A stretch of 57,642 bases of DNA from CAYJAZ01 sp964371865 (lineage in GTDB: Bacteria; Desulfobacterota; Desulfovibrionia; Desulfovibrionales; Desulfovibrionaceae): positions 1 through 57,642 of the forward strand of contig CAYJOR010000012.1 of the NCBI GenBank assembly GCA_964371865.1, in the 5' to 3' direction. Shown here piece after piece: positions 34,367 through 42,640 of the stretch (position 1 is the first letter of the stretch; each line of letters begins with the position of its first letter). The position numbers and the translations under genes are program-made. The notes below the pieces were generated by a model that had not been told where the DNA came from, did not search any database, and saw only the letters and a list, made by a program, of their open reading frames with translations.

Positions 34367-35536
34367 CTAGAATAATTTTAAATAACTAGGAATTTCACCG
34401 ACAAGTGGAGATAGCCAATCAATAAATGCTTGTGATGGTAAGCAATTTTCTTTATCGTAGTAAGCTTCCGGCAAGAATTGTTCACGTCCTGCTACAATTT
34501 CAAGTGGAAGAGAACCTTCCGCCCAAATCATACGTCCGCTTATGCCTTTTACACTTGCTTCAACAGCAGTTTTACCTGCTTGAATTGCCAATTCTCTATC
34601 CTTAGTTGCAACGGTTTCAGAAAATGCTCTTTGAACCATTCCAAGATTTTGAGAACGAGATGTATAACCAAGCTCTTGTTTTACAAGGTCAGCCATATAT
34701 TTTGCTGCATCAATAAAGATTGGACGATGTACTTTTGTAGAATCAGTGCTTGCTTGACGGAATTGCTCGTAACCAATTGGATTACCATCAGTATCTTTCA
34801 TTCCTTCGCCCACAACTACAATACAGTAGCCATGTTTATTTTTACAAGCTTCAACTCTACGCAAGAAATCTTCTTTATCAACTTGAACTTCAGGAATATA
34901 AACAAGATGAGGTCCATCTCCTTCATGTTCTTTAGCTAGAATGGATGCAGCAGTAAGCCAACCTACAGCTCTGCCCATTGTTTCAAGCACACGAACTTGT
35001 TCAAAACGGCGCATCGCTTTTAAGTCATATGATTGAGCTTTTGTTGCCATAGCAACGTATCTTGCAGCTGATAAATAGCCGGGAGCATACTCCATACCAT
35101 ATAAATCATTATCAACAGTTTTAGGAACACCGTTAATAATAAGGTTTTGATTATGCTCTTTTGTCATTTGACGTAGACGTAACATTGTATGGCAAGTACC
35201 CATAGTACCATTACCACCCAAGAATAAAAATACATCTACTTTTTCTTTAATAAAAAATTCTAGTACAGGATCATAATCTTCATCGTTCCAGAATGGGAAT
35301 CTACTTCCACCAAGTGCAGCAGAGGGAGTTCTTTCTAGAACATGTAATTCTTGTTCAGTAAGGTGTGTCATATCAACATATTCACTGTTGATTGCACCTT
35401 CTAACCCGTGGATAAGACCAAGAATACGAGTAAAACCTTGTTTTTGCGCTTCACGAACAATGCCCGCAAGCGAGGAGTTGAACACTGGTGTAGGCCCACC
35501 TGATTGTGCAACTACGAGAGTTTTAAGTTCTTGCAT
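34367..35536 (-). CDS. 6-phosphofructokinase-family kinase (PPi- or ATP-dependent)
   Basis: PfkA-fold sugar-phosphate kinase of 389 residues. It begins LKTLVVAQSGGPTPVFNSSL and has the phosphate-donor loop GGNGT (107-111) and the substrate motif PKTVDND (138-144), then the conserved DLKAMRRFEQVRVLETMGR-like segment (quoted in part: VRVLETMGRAVGW). The Lys in PKTVDND is typical of PPi-dependent enzymes, whereas Gly at the fourth position of GGNGT is typical of ATP-dependent ones, so the donor is uncertain. Placed between isomerase and GH31 genes, its acceptor could be fructose-6-phosphate or a related ketose such as 6-deoxy-6-sulfofructose (inference). Confidence 0.88.
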   Translation of the reverse strand: MQELKTLVVAQSGGPTPVFNSSLAGIVREAQKQGFTRILGLIHGLEGAINSEYVDMTHLTEQELHVLERTPSAALGGSRFPFWNDEDYDPVLEFFIKEKVDVFLFLGGNGTMGTCHTMLRLRQMTKEHNQNLIINGVPKTVDNDLYGMEYAPGYLSAARYVAMATKAQSYDLKAMRRFEQVRVLETMGRAVGWLTAASILAKEHEGDGPHLVYIPEVQVDKEDFLRRVEACKNKHGYCIVVVGEGMKDTDGNPIGYEQFRQASTDSTKVHRPIFIDAAKYMADLVKQELGYTSRSQNLGMVQRAFSETVATKDRELAIQAGKTAVEASVKGISGRMIWAEGSLPLEIVAGREQFLPEAYYDKENCLPSQAFIDWLSPLVGEIPSYLKLF

Positions 35537-35580
35537 TTTATTACCTTTGAATATGGGGAGCCGTAGCTCCCCACTACAGA

Positions 35581-36924
35581 TTATAACTCTTCTACTTCAA
35601 TACCAAGCATAATACCAGTACGGATCATTTCAGCTGAAACATCTCCGTATGTAATAGCAAAGTGATATTCCCAACCTGCTTCACAAGTTGTTTTAACAAA
35701 GTTTTCGTTTCCGATGTCCATTCTTACTGCAAGTGATGTTCCTTCATATAATTTAGGAACTGATAAAGCATCACCATTAGCAACAACTAAACGGAATTCT
35801 TTGTATTGTGGGTGAACGCCTAAACGTGCAACTGTTACTCTACCGGCTTTTGCGCTGTATTGCATTACAGGAGCGAGTCTACGGTTAGGGTGTACGCCCA
35901 TTTGTGGACCTTGTTCTGGGTTAGCAAGGCTAGGTGCACCATGTCCACAGTGCCAGAAAATTAATGCGTTCATGTCATTATCAACTGCAACAGGATCACC
36001 GAAATAAGATGGTGTACCTGTAAGATTTGAAAGCATGAACATAGTGATAGCACCTGTCATATCAACTTCACAAGCAACAGGAAGTTGTTCAGCCATTACT
36101 GAGTAAGCTGTGCATGGTGCTATAGCTAATTCTGTGAAAACGTCTGGCCAGCAACGAGCTGCGATTGCGCCAACTTTTTCTCTAGCAACATAATCTTCTA
36201 GAGCAGCGTTAAATTTACCGAAGGTAATTGCTTCTGCATCGTTCATAGCGAAAGTTGGAACATGTTTTTTCACGTTATCAAGTGATTGCATTGCTCTTTC
36301 ATCAGTGATTGCGCGCGCTTCGTTGATTAATTGGTGAAGTTCAGATGCTACTACTGATACACCTAAATCACGTTTTAATGAAGGAAGATCAACGTCAGCA
36401 ATCATGAATCCAGGAGGAACAACACCGATAACACCAAGTGTTAATTCTTTAAGAGCACGAACAAGTCCAGCTGCTTTGATATGGATAAGTAAATCATCTT
36501 TGAAATTTTCGTCAAAAGGAGCACCGCAAAGAAGTTCAAAAGAACGCCCATTTGCACAAAAAGCATTAGCTGCTGAGTAAACACCTGTAAGGGAGTTTAG
36601 TTTCAAGCGTCCGCCGTCAGCTTTAGGTTCTTCAACGCCCCATAAAACGATAGGAGCTGATGTTGCGCTTAAAACTTCTAGTGCAAAGCGGTTATCTGTA
36701 AATGTTGTATTTTGGAAGATAACAAGGTCAAAAGCACCTTTTTTTTGTTCTTCCATTAAGAATTCTTTTACATGGCTAGGCTCAGTAAGCATAGCTGCTG
36801 GACATACGATTGATTCTGAAACTTCTTTAAGAAATTTTACAGAGTCATTAAAATATTTTTCGGCTGTTTCCATATGGAAATTTGTTCTACAAGCCGGAAT
36901 GTAAGCTATACGAATGTTCGACAT
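35581..36924 (-). CDS. L-fucose/L-arabinose isomerase-family protein
   Basis: Cytosolic 447-residue protein with the fold of fucose/arabinose isomerases, which convert an aldose to a ketose with a Mn ion. Candidate metal ligands are Glu286 in ACEVDMTGA, Asp310 in YFGDPVAVDND and His325 in FWHCGHGAPS. The upstream part contains ARCWPDVFTELAIAPC, usual for this family. It is shorter than E. coli FucI (about 590 residues), like the uncharacterised and sulfosugar-active branch. First gene of the operon, with GGAGAA before the ATG; PFK-like and GH31 genes follow. Substrate is inferred from context only. Confidence 0.87.
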   Translation of the reverse strand: MSNIRIAYIPACRTNFHMETAEKYFNDSVKFLKEVSESIVCPAAMLTEPSHVKEFLMEEQKKGAFDLVIFQNTTFTDNRFALEVLSATSAPIVLWGVEEPKADGGRLKLNSLTGVYSAANAFCANGRSFELLCGAPFDENFKDDLLIHIKAAGLVRALKELTLGVIGVVPPGFMIADVDLPSLKRDLGVSVVASELHQLINEARAITDERAMQSLDNVKKHVPTFAMNDAEAITFGKFNAALEDYVAREKVGAIAARCWPDVFTELAIAPCTAYSVMAEQLPVACEVDMTGAITMFMLSNLTGTPSYFGDPVAVDNDMNALIFWHCGHGAPSLANPEQGPQMGVHPNRRLAPVMQYSAKAGRVTVARLGVHPQYKEFRLVVANGDALSVPKLYEGTSLAVRMDIGNENFVKTTCEAGWEYHFAITYGDVSAEMIRTGIMLGIEVEEL

Positions 36925-37316
36925 GACATTCTCCTATCTATTCAGTAAATTTTATCTTCTTGCCATCTCCAAATCGCAAGAGTCACTTAGTTAGAGCGTA
37001 TTAGGTTAACATATCCCAAAAGATTCAAGAAATCAATAGATTTTTTAACTTTTCCCCCTTGAAAATAATGAATAGCATATTTGAAATTTTAGATAGTCTT
37101 TGAATAAAGTAAGTTACATTATACTACTAATAGAATAATTTCATTGTGAATTTTTTAGTAAATATATACTGCTAAATAAATATTCTTCTATTCAAAAAAA
37201 AAATAGATTTTACGTGTAGAGGATTTGAAAAATAAATAATACAATAGAAAATCATTATATTCTCGAATATTGCAAAAATAACTTGCAAATCACCTACTAT
37301 TTAGCTAAAAAAGGGT
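36925..37316. other. 392-base divergent intergenic region
   Basis: Very AT-rich region between the isomerase operon (minus) and the GGDEF/TPR gene (plus), so it must carry both promoters. On the minus strand TTGCGA-17-GATAAA near 36950-36980 is a weak candidate for the catabolic operon. No long palindrome typical of LacI or GntR operators and no small gene is visible. Confidence 0.35.
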
Positions 37317-39701
37317 ATGGAAAAACTACACAAACTCACCAGACGCGATATTTTAAGAATGGAGTGCGATTTATTTAATGATATTGCTCCAATTCTTGAT
37401 TGTGAAGGCTGTTCTCTTTACTTCCCTACTTCTAACGAACCGCTTGAAGCTCTTTATCTTGATGATGAAGAAAAACTTCTTCTTCCTCTAAAATTTACGG
37501 ATTCAGAAGAACTTCTTGCTGTTTTCTTAGCCAGAAAACCAAATAAAGAGAAATTAAAGCAAGCACTTTCTACTTTGCCGACTATTGTTCATCTCATTCT
37601 AGAAAAACTTTCGTTGAAAAAAGAAATTCAGTTCGACTCTACAACTGAACTCTATTCTCAACATATTTTACTTGATAAGTTGAGCGATAAAATTGAAAAA
37701 ATGCGTAAGAGCTTCACTGAGTTTTCTGAATTTTCGCAAAATAATTTACTCACGCATGGTTGTGTAGGCGTGCTCTATCTACATTTTGCAGATCTGCCAA
37801 GCCTTGCAAAAAAATACGGCTATCTCTTTGCTGAAAATTGCATACATGAACTTACTCAGCATCTACTTGATATTCTTCCTGAAGATTCTTTGCTCGCTCG
37901 TATAAATAATTATGACTGCGCACTATTTCTTGATGAAGAAGTTCTTGAAAGTAAAACTGATTTAAATGACTTTATTTATAATTTATGTCAGTCAACATCG
38001 TCAGTAACTTTCTCAGCCCCCCCACGCAGAACAAACAAAATTCTACGTGTGTCTTGCCCTCTTCATTGTGGTTACGTTCTTTTCCCACAAGATTATGATA
38101 CTATGATTTCTGATAGAAATGAGAAAGAACTAGCCCATAATCTTATATCAAAAGCGCACTATTCCGCAATTAGAGCAAAAGAACAAGAAAAAGTATTTCT
38201 TCCTTTTAACTTACTTATAAGTGAGGGCGGAAATATATCTAAAATTCTTCCGCATAACCAGTTTATTATAAATCTTGGAAGAAATGTTGGATTGCGTGAA
38301 AGTACAAGATTTTCCGTCTACGCTTCTGAAAGTAATTCAAATGATAGCTATTCTGACACTCCAAAATATAAAGGCGAAGTCCAACTCGTTGAAATTTTTG
38401 ATGAATATTCACGAGCTGAGCAAGTTATACTCTACGATCCTGCTTTCCCTATTCAGTCAAACGATAGTCTTGTAAAGCTCCCAGATGATTTTGGTGCAAG
38501 TGCTCAATCTCAATCGCAACCGGCTAAAAATAACTTCACTCAGCTTTATAAATATCAAGATTTCCTTACTCTTTTTGCAGAGCTAAAGGTAGCTCACCCA
38601 CAATTCACATTAACACTTATAAATATTGAAGAAAGTAAAACAAATAATATCCCTATTGAAAATATATTTGCTGAAACCGTACAAATTTTTAATAAAGAAA
38701 TACGCATACACTACAACTTCAACAATGATAACTGTATATTAGCCCAATATGGACATAATAGTATTCTTGTGTTCTTGCCTCTCACGCAAGCATTTAATAT
38801 CTATGAAACGCTCAAAGCTTATAAGGCTCTAGCGATGATTCTAAATGGGCACATCAAACAAAAAATATCTATAGGTATAGCAGAGTATCCACTTCTAAAC
38901 TACAGGCAGACTGATACTCTCGACAATGCCAAAAAAGCTGTAGAATGTGCTAAGTTACTCGATTTTCCACATGTTGGAACTTGTGACTCTATATCTCTTA
39001 CAGTTTCAGCAGATAAGCTAGTAACTCAAGGGCTACTTTACGAGGCTCTACAAGAATATCAAAGCGCACTTATTGCTGACCCTAAAAACACATTAGCACA
39101 AAGTTCTTTAGGGGTTACTCTTGTAAGTTTAGGTAGATACAGTGAAGCACAATCAGCTTTCTATACTGCTCTTGAACTTAGTCCTGATGATGTTGCTATT
39201 CATTATAATCTCGGTGGAGTTTGTCAAAAACTCAATGATATTAATGAAGCGAAGAAATACTACAGTTATTGCCTAAAATCTGATGAATACACCTATTTTG
39301 CTCATATTAAGCTTGGACAGATAGCAGAGGAAGAAGGCAGCACAATGCAAGCGGTGGAGCATTACAAAAAAGCGCTTGAAAAAGATTCAAGGCAAGCAAC
39401 TCCTTATAGACAACTTGCCAAAATTGCTTTAAATGAAAATAACTCGTCACAAGCAAGAGAATATCTTCATACTGCTCTTCGCAATGCACCTCAAGACTCA
39501 GGAAGTCTTTTACTGCTTGCAAAGCTCTATCTTGAAAATAATGAAGATCCTGCACTTGCCGCCATGCTCCTTTCTCCTATCATGACTCAAAGACAAAGCA
39601 ATGTAGAAGCTTGGAAAATCTACGCTAAAGCTTTGCGAGCGCAAGGGAAGATTGAAGAGGCAAGCCGCGCTGAGCTTACAATTAAAAATCTACAAGCATA
39701 A
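37317..39701 (+). CDS. Degenerate tandem GGDEF-like protein with C-terminal TPR repeats
   Basis: The 794-residue soluble protein has an N-terminal GAF-like stretch (1-100) and a first GGDEF-fold domain (about 105-295) whose signature is NNYDC (197-201). A beta-rich linker (300-390, FlgT/OB-like: NVGLRESTRFSVY) leads to a second GGDEF-fold domain (410-545) with GHNSI (479-483), and at least six TPR repeats complete it (555-790, e.g. NTLAQSSLGVTLVSLGRYSEA). Neither signature keeps GG(D/E)EF, so cyclic di-GMP synthesis is unlikely; a scaffolding or nucleotide-sensing role is inference. Precedes bioY by 23 bases. Confidence 0.8.
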   Translation: MEKLHKLTRRDILRMECDLFNDIAPILDCEGCSLYFPTSNEPLEALYLDDEEKLLLPLKFTDSEELLAVFLARKPNKEKLKQALSTLPTIVHLILEKLSLKKEIQFDSTTELYSQHILLDKLSDKIEKMRKSFTEFSEFSQNNLLTHGCVGVLYLHFADLPSLAKKYGYLFAENCIHELTQHLLDILPEDSLLARINNYDCALFLDEEVLESKTDLNDFIYNLCQSTSSVTFSAPPRRTNKILRVSCPLHCGYVLFPQDYDTMISDRNEKELAHNLISKAHYSAIRAKEQEKVFLPFNLLISEGGNISKILPHNQFIINLGRNVGLRESTRFSVYASESNSNDSYSDTPKYKGEVQLVEIFDEYSRAEQVILYDPAFPIQSNDSLVKLPDDFGASAQSQSQPAKNNFTQLYKYQDFLTLFAELKVAHPQFTLTLINIEESKTNNIPIENIFAETVQIFNKEIRIHYNFNNDNCILAQYGHNSILVFLPLTQAFNIYETLKAYKALAMILNGHIKQKISIGIAEYPLLNYRQTDTLDNAKKAVECAKLLDFPHVGTCDSISLTVSADKLVTQGLLYEALQEYQSALIADPKNTLAQSSLGVTLVSLGRYSEAQSAFYTALELSPDDVAIHYNLGGVCQKLNDINEAKKYYSYCLKSDEYTYFAHIKLGQIAEEEGSTMQAVEHYKKALEKDSRQATPYRQLAKIALNENNSSQAREYLHTALRNAPQDSGSLLLLAKLYLENNEDPALAAMLLSPIMTQRQSNVEAWKIYAKALRAQGKIEEASRAELTIKNLQA

Positions 39702-39724
39702 TAATATTATAAAAGGAAAAACTA

Positions 39725-40282
39725 ATGAATGAATCAATGAATATGAAATCTCTTCAAGGGATTGTTTGGATATCTTTTTTTGCCGCTTTACTTGCTGTTT
39801 CAGCTTTTATAACAATTCCGGTTGGACCAGTTCCTTTTTCCGCGCTACCACTGACTCTTTTTCTTACTGCTCTTATCTTAGGAAGCAAAAAGGCTGCTAT
39901 TGCAATGGGTGTCTATTTATTTTTAGGACTTATCGGCTTTCCATTTTTTGCAGGTGGAAAAAGTGGATTAGCTACATTTATGTCACCCACAGGTGGCTTC
40001 CTTATGGCTTACATTCCAACAATTTATTTTGCAGGCCTTGCACGAGGAAAGAAGATAGTTTCAGCTTATATCATACTTATGCTCTCACTTATATTTTTAT
40101 ATGTTTGCGGTGTTTCATGGTTGAAGTTTAGCCTTGATATCAGCATTGAAAAAGCTTTTGCTCTTGGTTGTGCACCTTTCTTTATTCCAGATGTTCTAAA
40201 GTTCATGCTTGCCCATAGCATACATACTATTGTAGAAAAACAAAAATTACTTAAGCTTAACCTCGAAACTACAACAAAGTAA
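39725..40282 (+). CDS. bioY: Biotin transporter substrate-binding subunit BioY
   Basis: Membrane S-component for biotin uptake, alone or with an ECF module. The 185-residue protein has six hydrophobic helices with ITIPVGPVPFSALPLTLFLT, GLIGFPFFAGG and SPTGGFLMAYIP, conserved in BioY. AAAGGA precedes the ATG. No ECF ATPase or T-component gene (bioM, bioN) is adjacent, so it either acts alone or shares a housekeeping module. Biotin operator sites were not recognised. Confidence 0.93.
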   Translation: MNESMNMKSLQGIVWISFFAALLAVSAFITIPVGPVPFSALPLTLFLTALILGSKKAAIAMGVYLFLGLIGFPFFAGGKSGLATFMSPTGGFLMAYIPTIYFAGLARGKKIVSAYIILMLSLIFLYVCGVSWLKFSLDISIEKAFALGCAPFFIPDVLKFMLAHSIHTIVEKQKLLKLNLETTTK

Positions 40283-40328
40283 TATTTTTTCTGTTTCTAA
40301 AGAAAATAGTAAATAATAAAGGGTTTAT

Positions 40329-41066
40329 ATGTCAACTAATATCATTATTCTCGATTCTAACGAAGAACATAGTAAAATGCTTTCTGAGTATTTAGTTGAA
40401 CATGGTTACGCCGTTAATGTTGTTGTGGAAAGCGATGACTTATACAAAGAACTAGAACATATCAACGAAGAAGAAAATAGCGAATTACTACTTATTGATG
40501 CCCTTATTAAAAATGAAGACTCTCTTGAAATCTGCAAAAGAGTACGTCAAATCTCAAATATCCCTATGATTCTTTACAGTAAGCACGCAGAATCTTCTGA
40601 TAAAGTGCTTGGCCTTGAAATGGGCGCAGATGACTATATTTCAAAACCCTTTGACAAAAGAGAACTACTTGCTCGTATCCGAGTATTGATAAGGCGCGCA
40701 GCTTATTACAGTGAAACCGCAAATAGAGGTGTGCTCTCTTTCACTTTTGAGGGGTGGGAACTAGATGGTTCATCAAGAAATCTTATAAATCCAGAAGGTT
40801 CTATCATTGAACTAAGTGGAGCTGAATACAGATTACTTCATTATTTTCTTTCAAATCCACAAATTGTTCTTTCCAGAGAAAAGCTTGTAGACAAAATTCA
40901 AGGTAGATACGACCAACTGGAACGTAGCCCCTTTGATAGAAGCATAGATGTGCAAGTAAGCAGGTTAAGAGCAAGACTAGAAGACAATAAAAGAACAAAA
41001 AAATTTATAAAAACTGTGCGTGGTGACGGATATGTCTTCACAGCAAGTGTTAACATTAAAAATTAA
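40329..41066 (+). CDS. OmpR/PhoB-family response regulator
   Basis: The 245-residue protein has a receiver domain (about 1-125) with phosphoacceptor Asp57 (LLLIDALI), a conserved Lys in DYISKPFDKRELLARI, and a winged-helix DNA-binding domain (about 140-240) with ELSGAEYRLLHYFLSNP and FDRSIDVQVSRLRARLED. The usual acidic pair near the N-terminus is Asp9 followed by Ser10 (IIILDSNEEH), so metal binding may be weakened. No histidine kinase is next to it; the orphan kinase at 22870 is of ZraS type and not an obvious partner. Likely a DNA-binding regulator; targets unknown. Confidence 0.92.
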   Translation: MSTNIIILDSNEEHSKMLSEYLVEHGYAVNVVVESDDLYKELEHINEEENSELLLIDALIKNEDSLEICKRVRQISNIPMILYSKHAESSDKVLGLEMGADDYISKPFDKRELLARIRVLIRRAAYYSETANRGVLSFTFEGWELDGSSRNLINPEGSIIELSGAEYRLLHYFLSNPQIVLSREKLVDKIQGRYDQLERSPFDRSIDVQVSRLRARLEDNKRTKKFIKTVRGDGYVFTASVNIKN

Positions 41067-41163
41067 ATACTATCTTAGGTATGTTTCTAAATTAAGAAAT
41101 AATGTAGACTTTTTCCTACAATTGACATATACTGAGTAACATTAATATTTTTTGGGGTATATT

Positions 41164-42540
41164 ATGAAAATTCAAACACCAATTTCTACTTCAATATTTG
41201 AATTACTTAAATGTGGTCCCGGCCCATCCTCATCTCACACAATTGCGCCTATGCGTGCCGGTTATGAGTTTATAAATCTATGTAAACATGTTGATTTATC
41301 ACAGTTTCCATCTCATGAATATTTTATTGAGGTTAAGCTTTTTGGTTCACTTTCAGCAACGGGAGTTGGCCATGGTTCACATAGTGCTATTATTGCCGGT
41401 TTATTAGGGAATGAACCTTCTGAATGCCCTGCGGCTCTTATTCAGCAAATTACAATGAGAGAAGATAATTATCATGTTCAAATTCAAGGGAAAAGAGTTA
41501 ACTTCTCATTAAATAAAATTATTTTTTCTGATATTATACACTCATTTGAATGCAATAATACTCTAGAGTGCACTCTCTATACAAACGATAGAACTGAAGT
41601 TCTTAGTAAAAGATACTATTCTGTAGGTGGCGGCTTTCTTCAATGGGATGGTTATACTGCTCCAGAGAGGGGGAAACCTTACTATCCATACTCTAACATG
41701 TCAGAACTACAAAATATTTTCCATGAAACAGGGCTCACTTTTCACGAAGTTATTCTTATTAATGAGATGGAACTCACTGGTATGTCTCGCCCCAATATTT
41801 TATTTAATCTTAAAGAACTTATTTCAAAAATGGAACAATCTGTTGCTCTTGGCATGAGCGAAGAAGGCTTGTTACCCGGCACTTTAGGTGTAGAACGCAA
41901 GGCCAGAGTTCTAAAAGAAAGAGCACTGCAGTTTTCTTTGAGTTCTGATAGATTTCTTGCAAATCTTAATGCGCATGCTTTTGCAACTTCTGAACAAAAT
42001 GCTTCCGGTGGTGTTATTGTAACTGCCCCCACATGTGGAGCATCAGGAGTTTTACCTTCTCTACTCTATGCTCTAAAGCATGATTTACGAGTGGGTGATA
42101 GAGCTGTGTGCGAAGGCATGCTTGCTTCTGTGGCAATTGGTTTTCTAGCAAAACATAATGCCGCTATTGCAGGCGCAGAAGTTGGCTGCCAAGGCGAAAT
42201 CGGCGTTGCTTCTGCCATGGGCGCTGCTTTGCTTGCACACAGTAAAGGTGATTCAGCAATAGTTGTAGAAAATGCTGCTGAAATTGCTTTAGAGCATCAC
42301 CTTGGGCTCACTTGTGATCCTGTTGGTGGGTATGTGCAGATTCCTTGTATCGAAAGAAATGCGATGGGAGCTTTAAAAGCTTACAATGCTTACCTTCTTG
42401 CAAGAACAGAAAATCCACAATCACACAGAGTAAGGCTTGATGCGGCTATTCTTGCTATGAATGAAACAGGTAGAGAAATGCACACAAAATTTAAAGAAAC
42501 CTCACTTGGCGGTCTTGCCGTAAGTATGGTAACTTGTTAA
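41164..42540 (+). CDS. sdaA: L-serine ammonia-lyase, iron-sulfur dependent, single-chain
   Basis: Deaminates L-serine to pyruvate and ammonia with a [4Fe-4S] cluster. About 458 residues. The N-terminal beta-type domain starts FELLKCGPGPSSSHTIAPMRAG, and the C-terminal alpha domain carries TAPTCGASGVLPSLLYAL, GCQGEIGVASAMGAA and HHLGLTCDPVGGYVQIPCIERN, supplying the cluster cysteines. The frame extends to TTG 41152, but GGGG just upstream favours ATG 41164. The enzyme is oxygen-sensitive, which suits an anaerobe. A single gene, with TTGACA at 41122 as a possible -35. Confidence 0.96.
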   Translation: MKIQTPISTSIFELLKCGPGPSSSHTIAPMRAGYEFINLCKHVDLSQFPSHEYFIEVKLFGSLSATGVGHGSHSAIIAGLLGNEPSECPAALIQQITMREDNYHVQIQGKRVNFSLNKIIFSDIIHSFECNNTLECTLYTNDRTEVLSKRYYSVGGGFLQWDGYTAPERGKPYYPYSNMSELQNIFHETGLTFHEVILINEMELTGMSRPNILFNLKELISKMEQSVALGMSEEGLLPGTLGVERKARVLKERALQFSLSSDRFLANLNAHAFATSEQNASGGVIVTAPTCGASGVLPSLLYALKHDLRVGDRAVCEGMLASVAIGFLAKHNAAIAGAEVGCQGEIGVASAMGAALLAHSKGDSAIVVENAAEIALEHHLGLTCDPVGGYVQIPCIERNAMGALKAYNAYLLARTENPQSHRVRLDAAILAMNETGREMHTKFKETSLGGLAVSMVTC

Positions 42541-42640
42541 GGCTTGTTGCTTTATGAACGGCACGCATTTTGCAAAATCAAGAGAAAACCTACTAGTTGT
42601 CAATTATTCTACATTGGCAGATTATATTAAGAGGTACTCT

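Noticed and set aside
41680..41697. GAGAGGGGGAAACC inside sdaA resembling a repeat arm
   Set aside because: Only one arm-length match within a conserved coding region and no second arm; coincidence.
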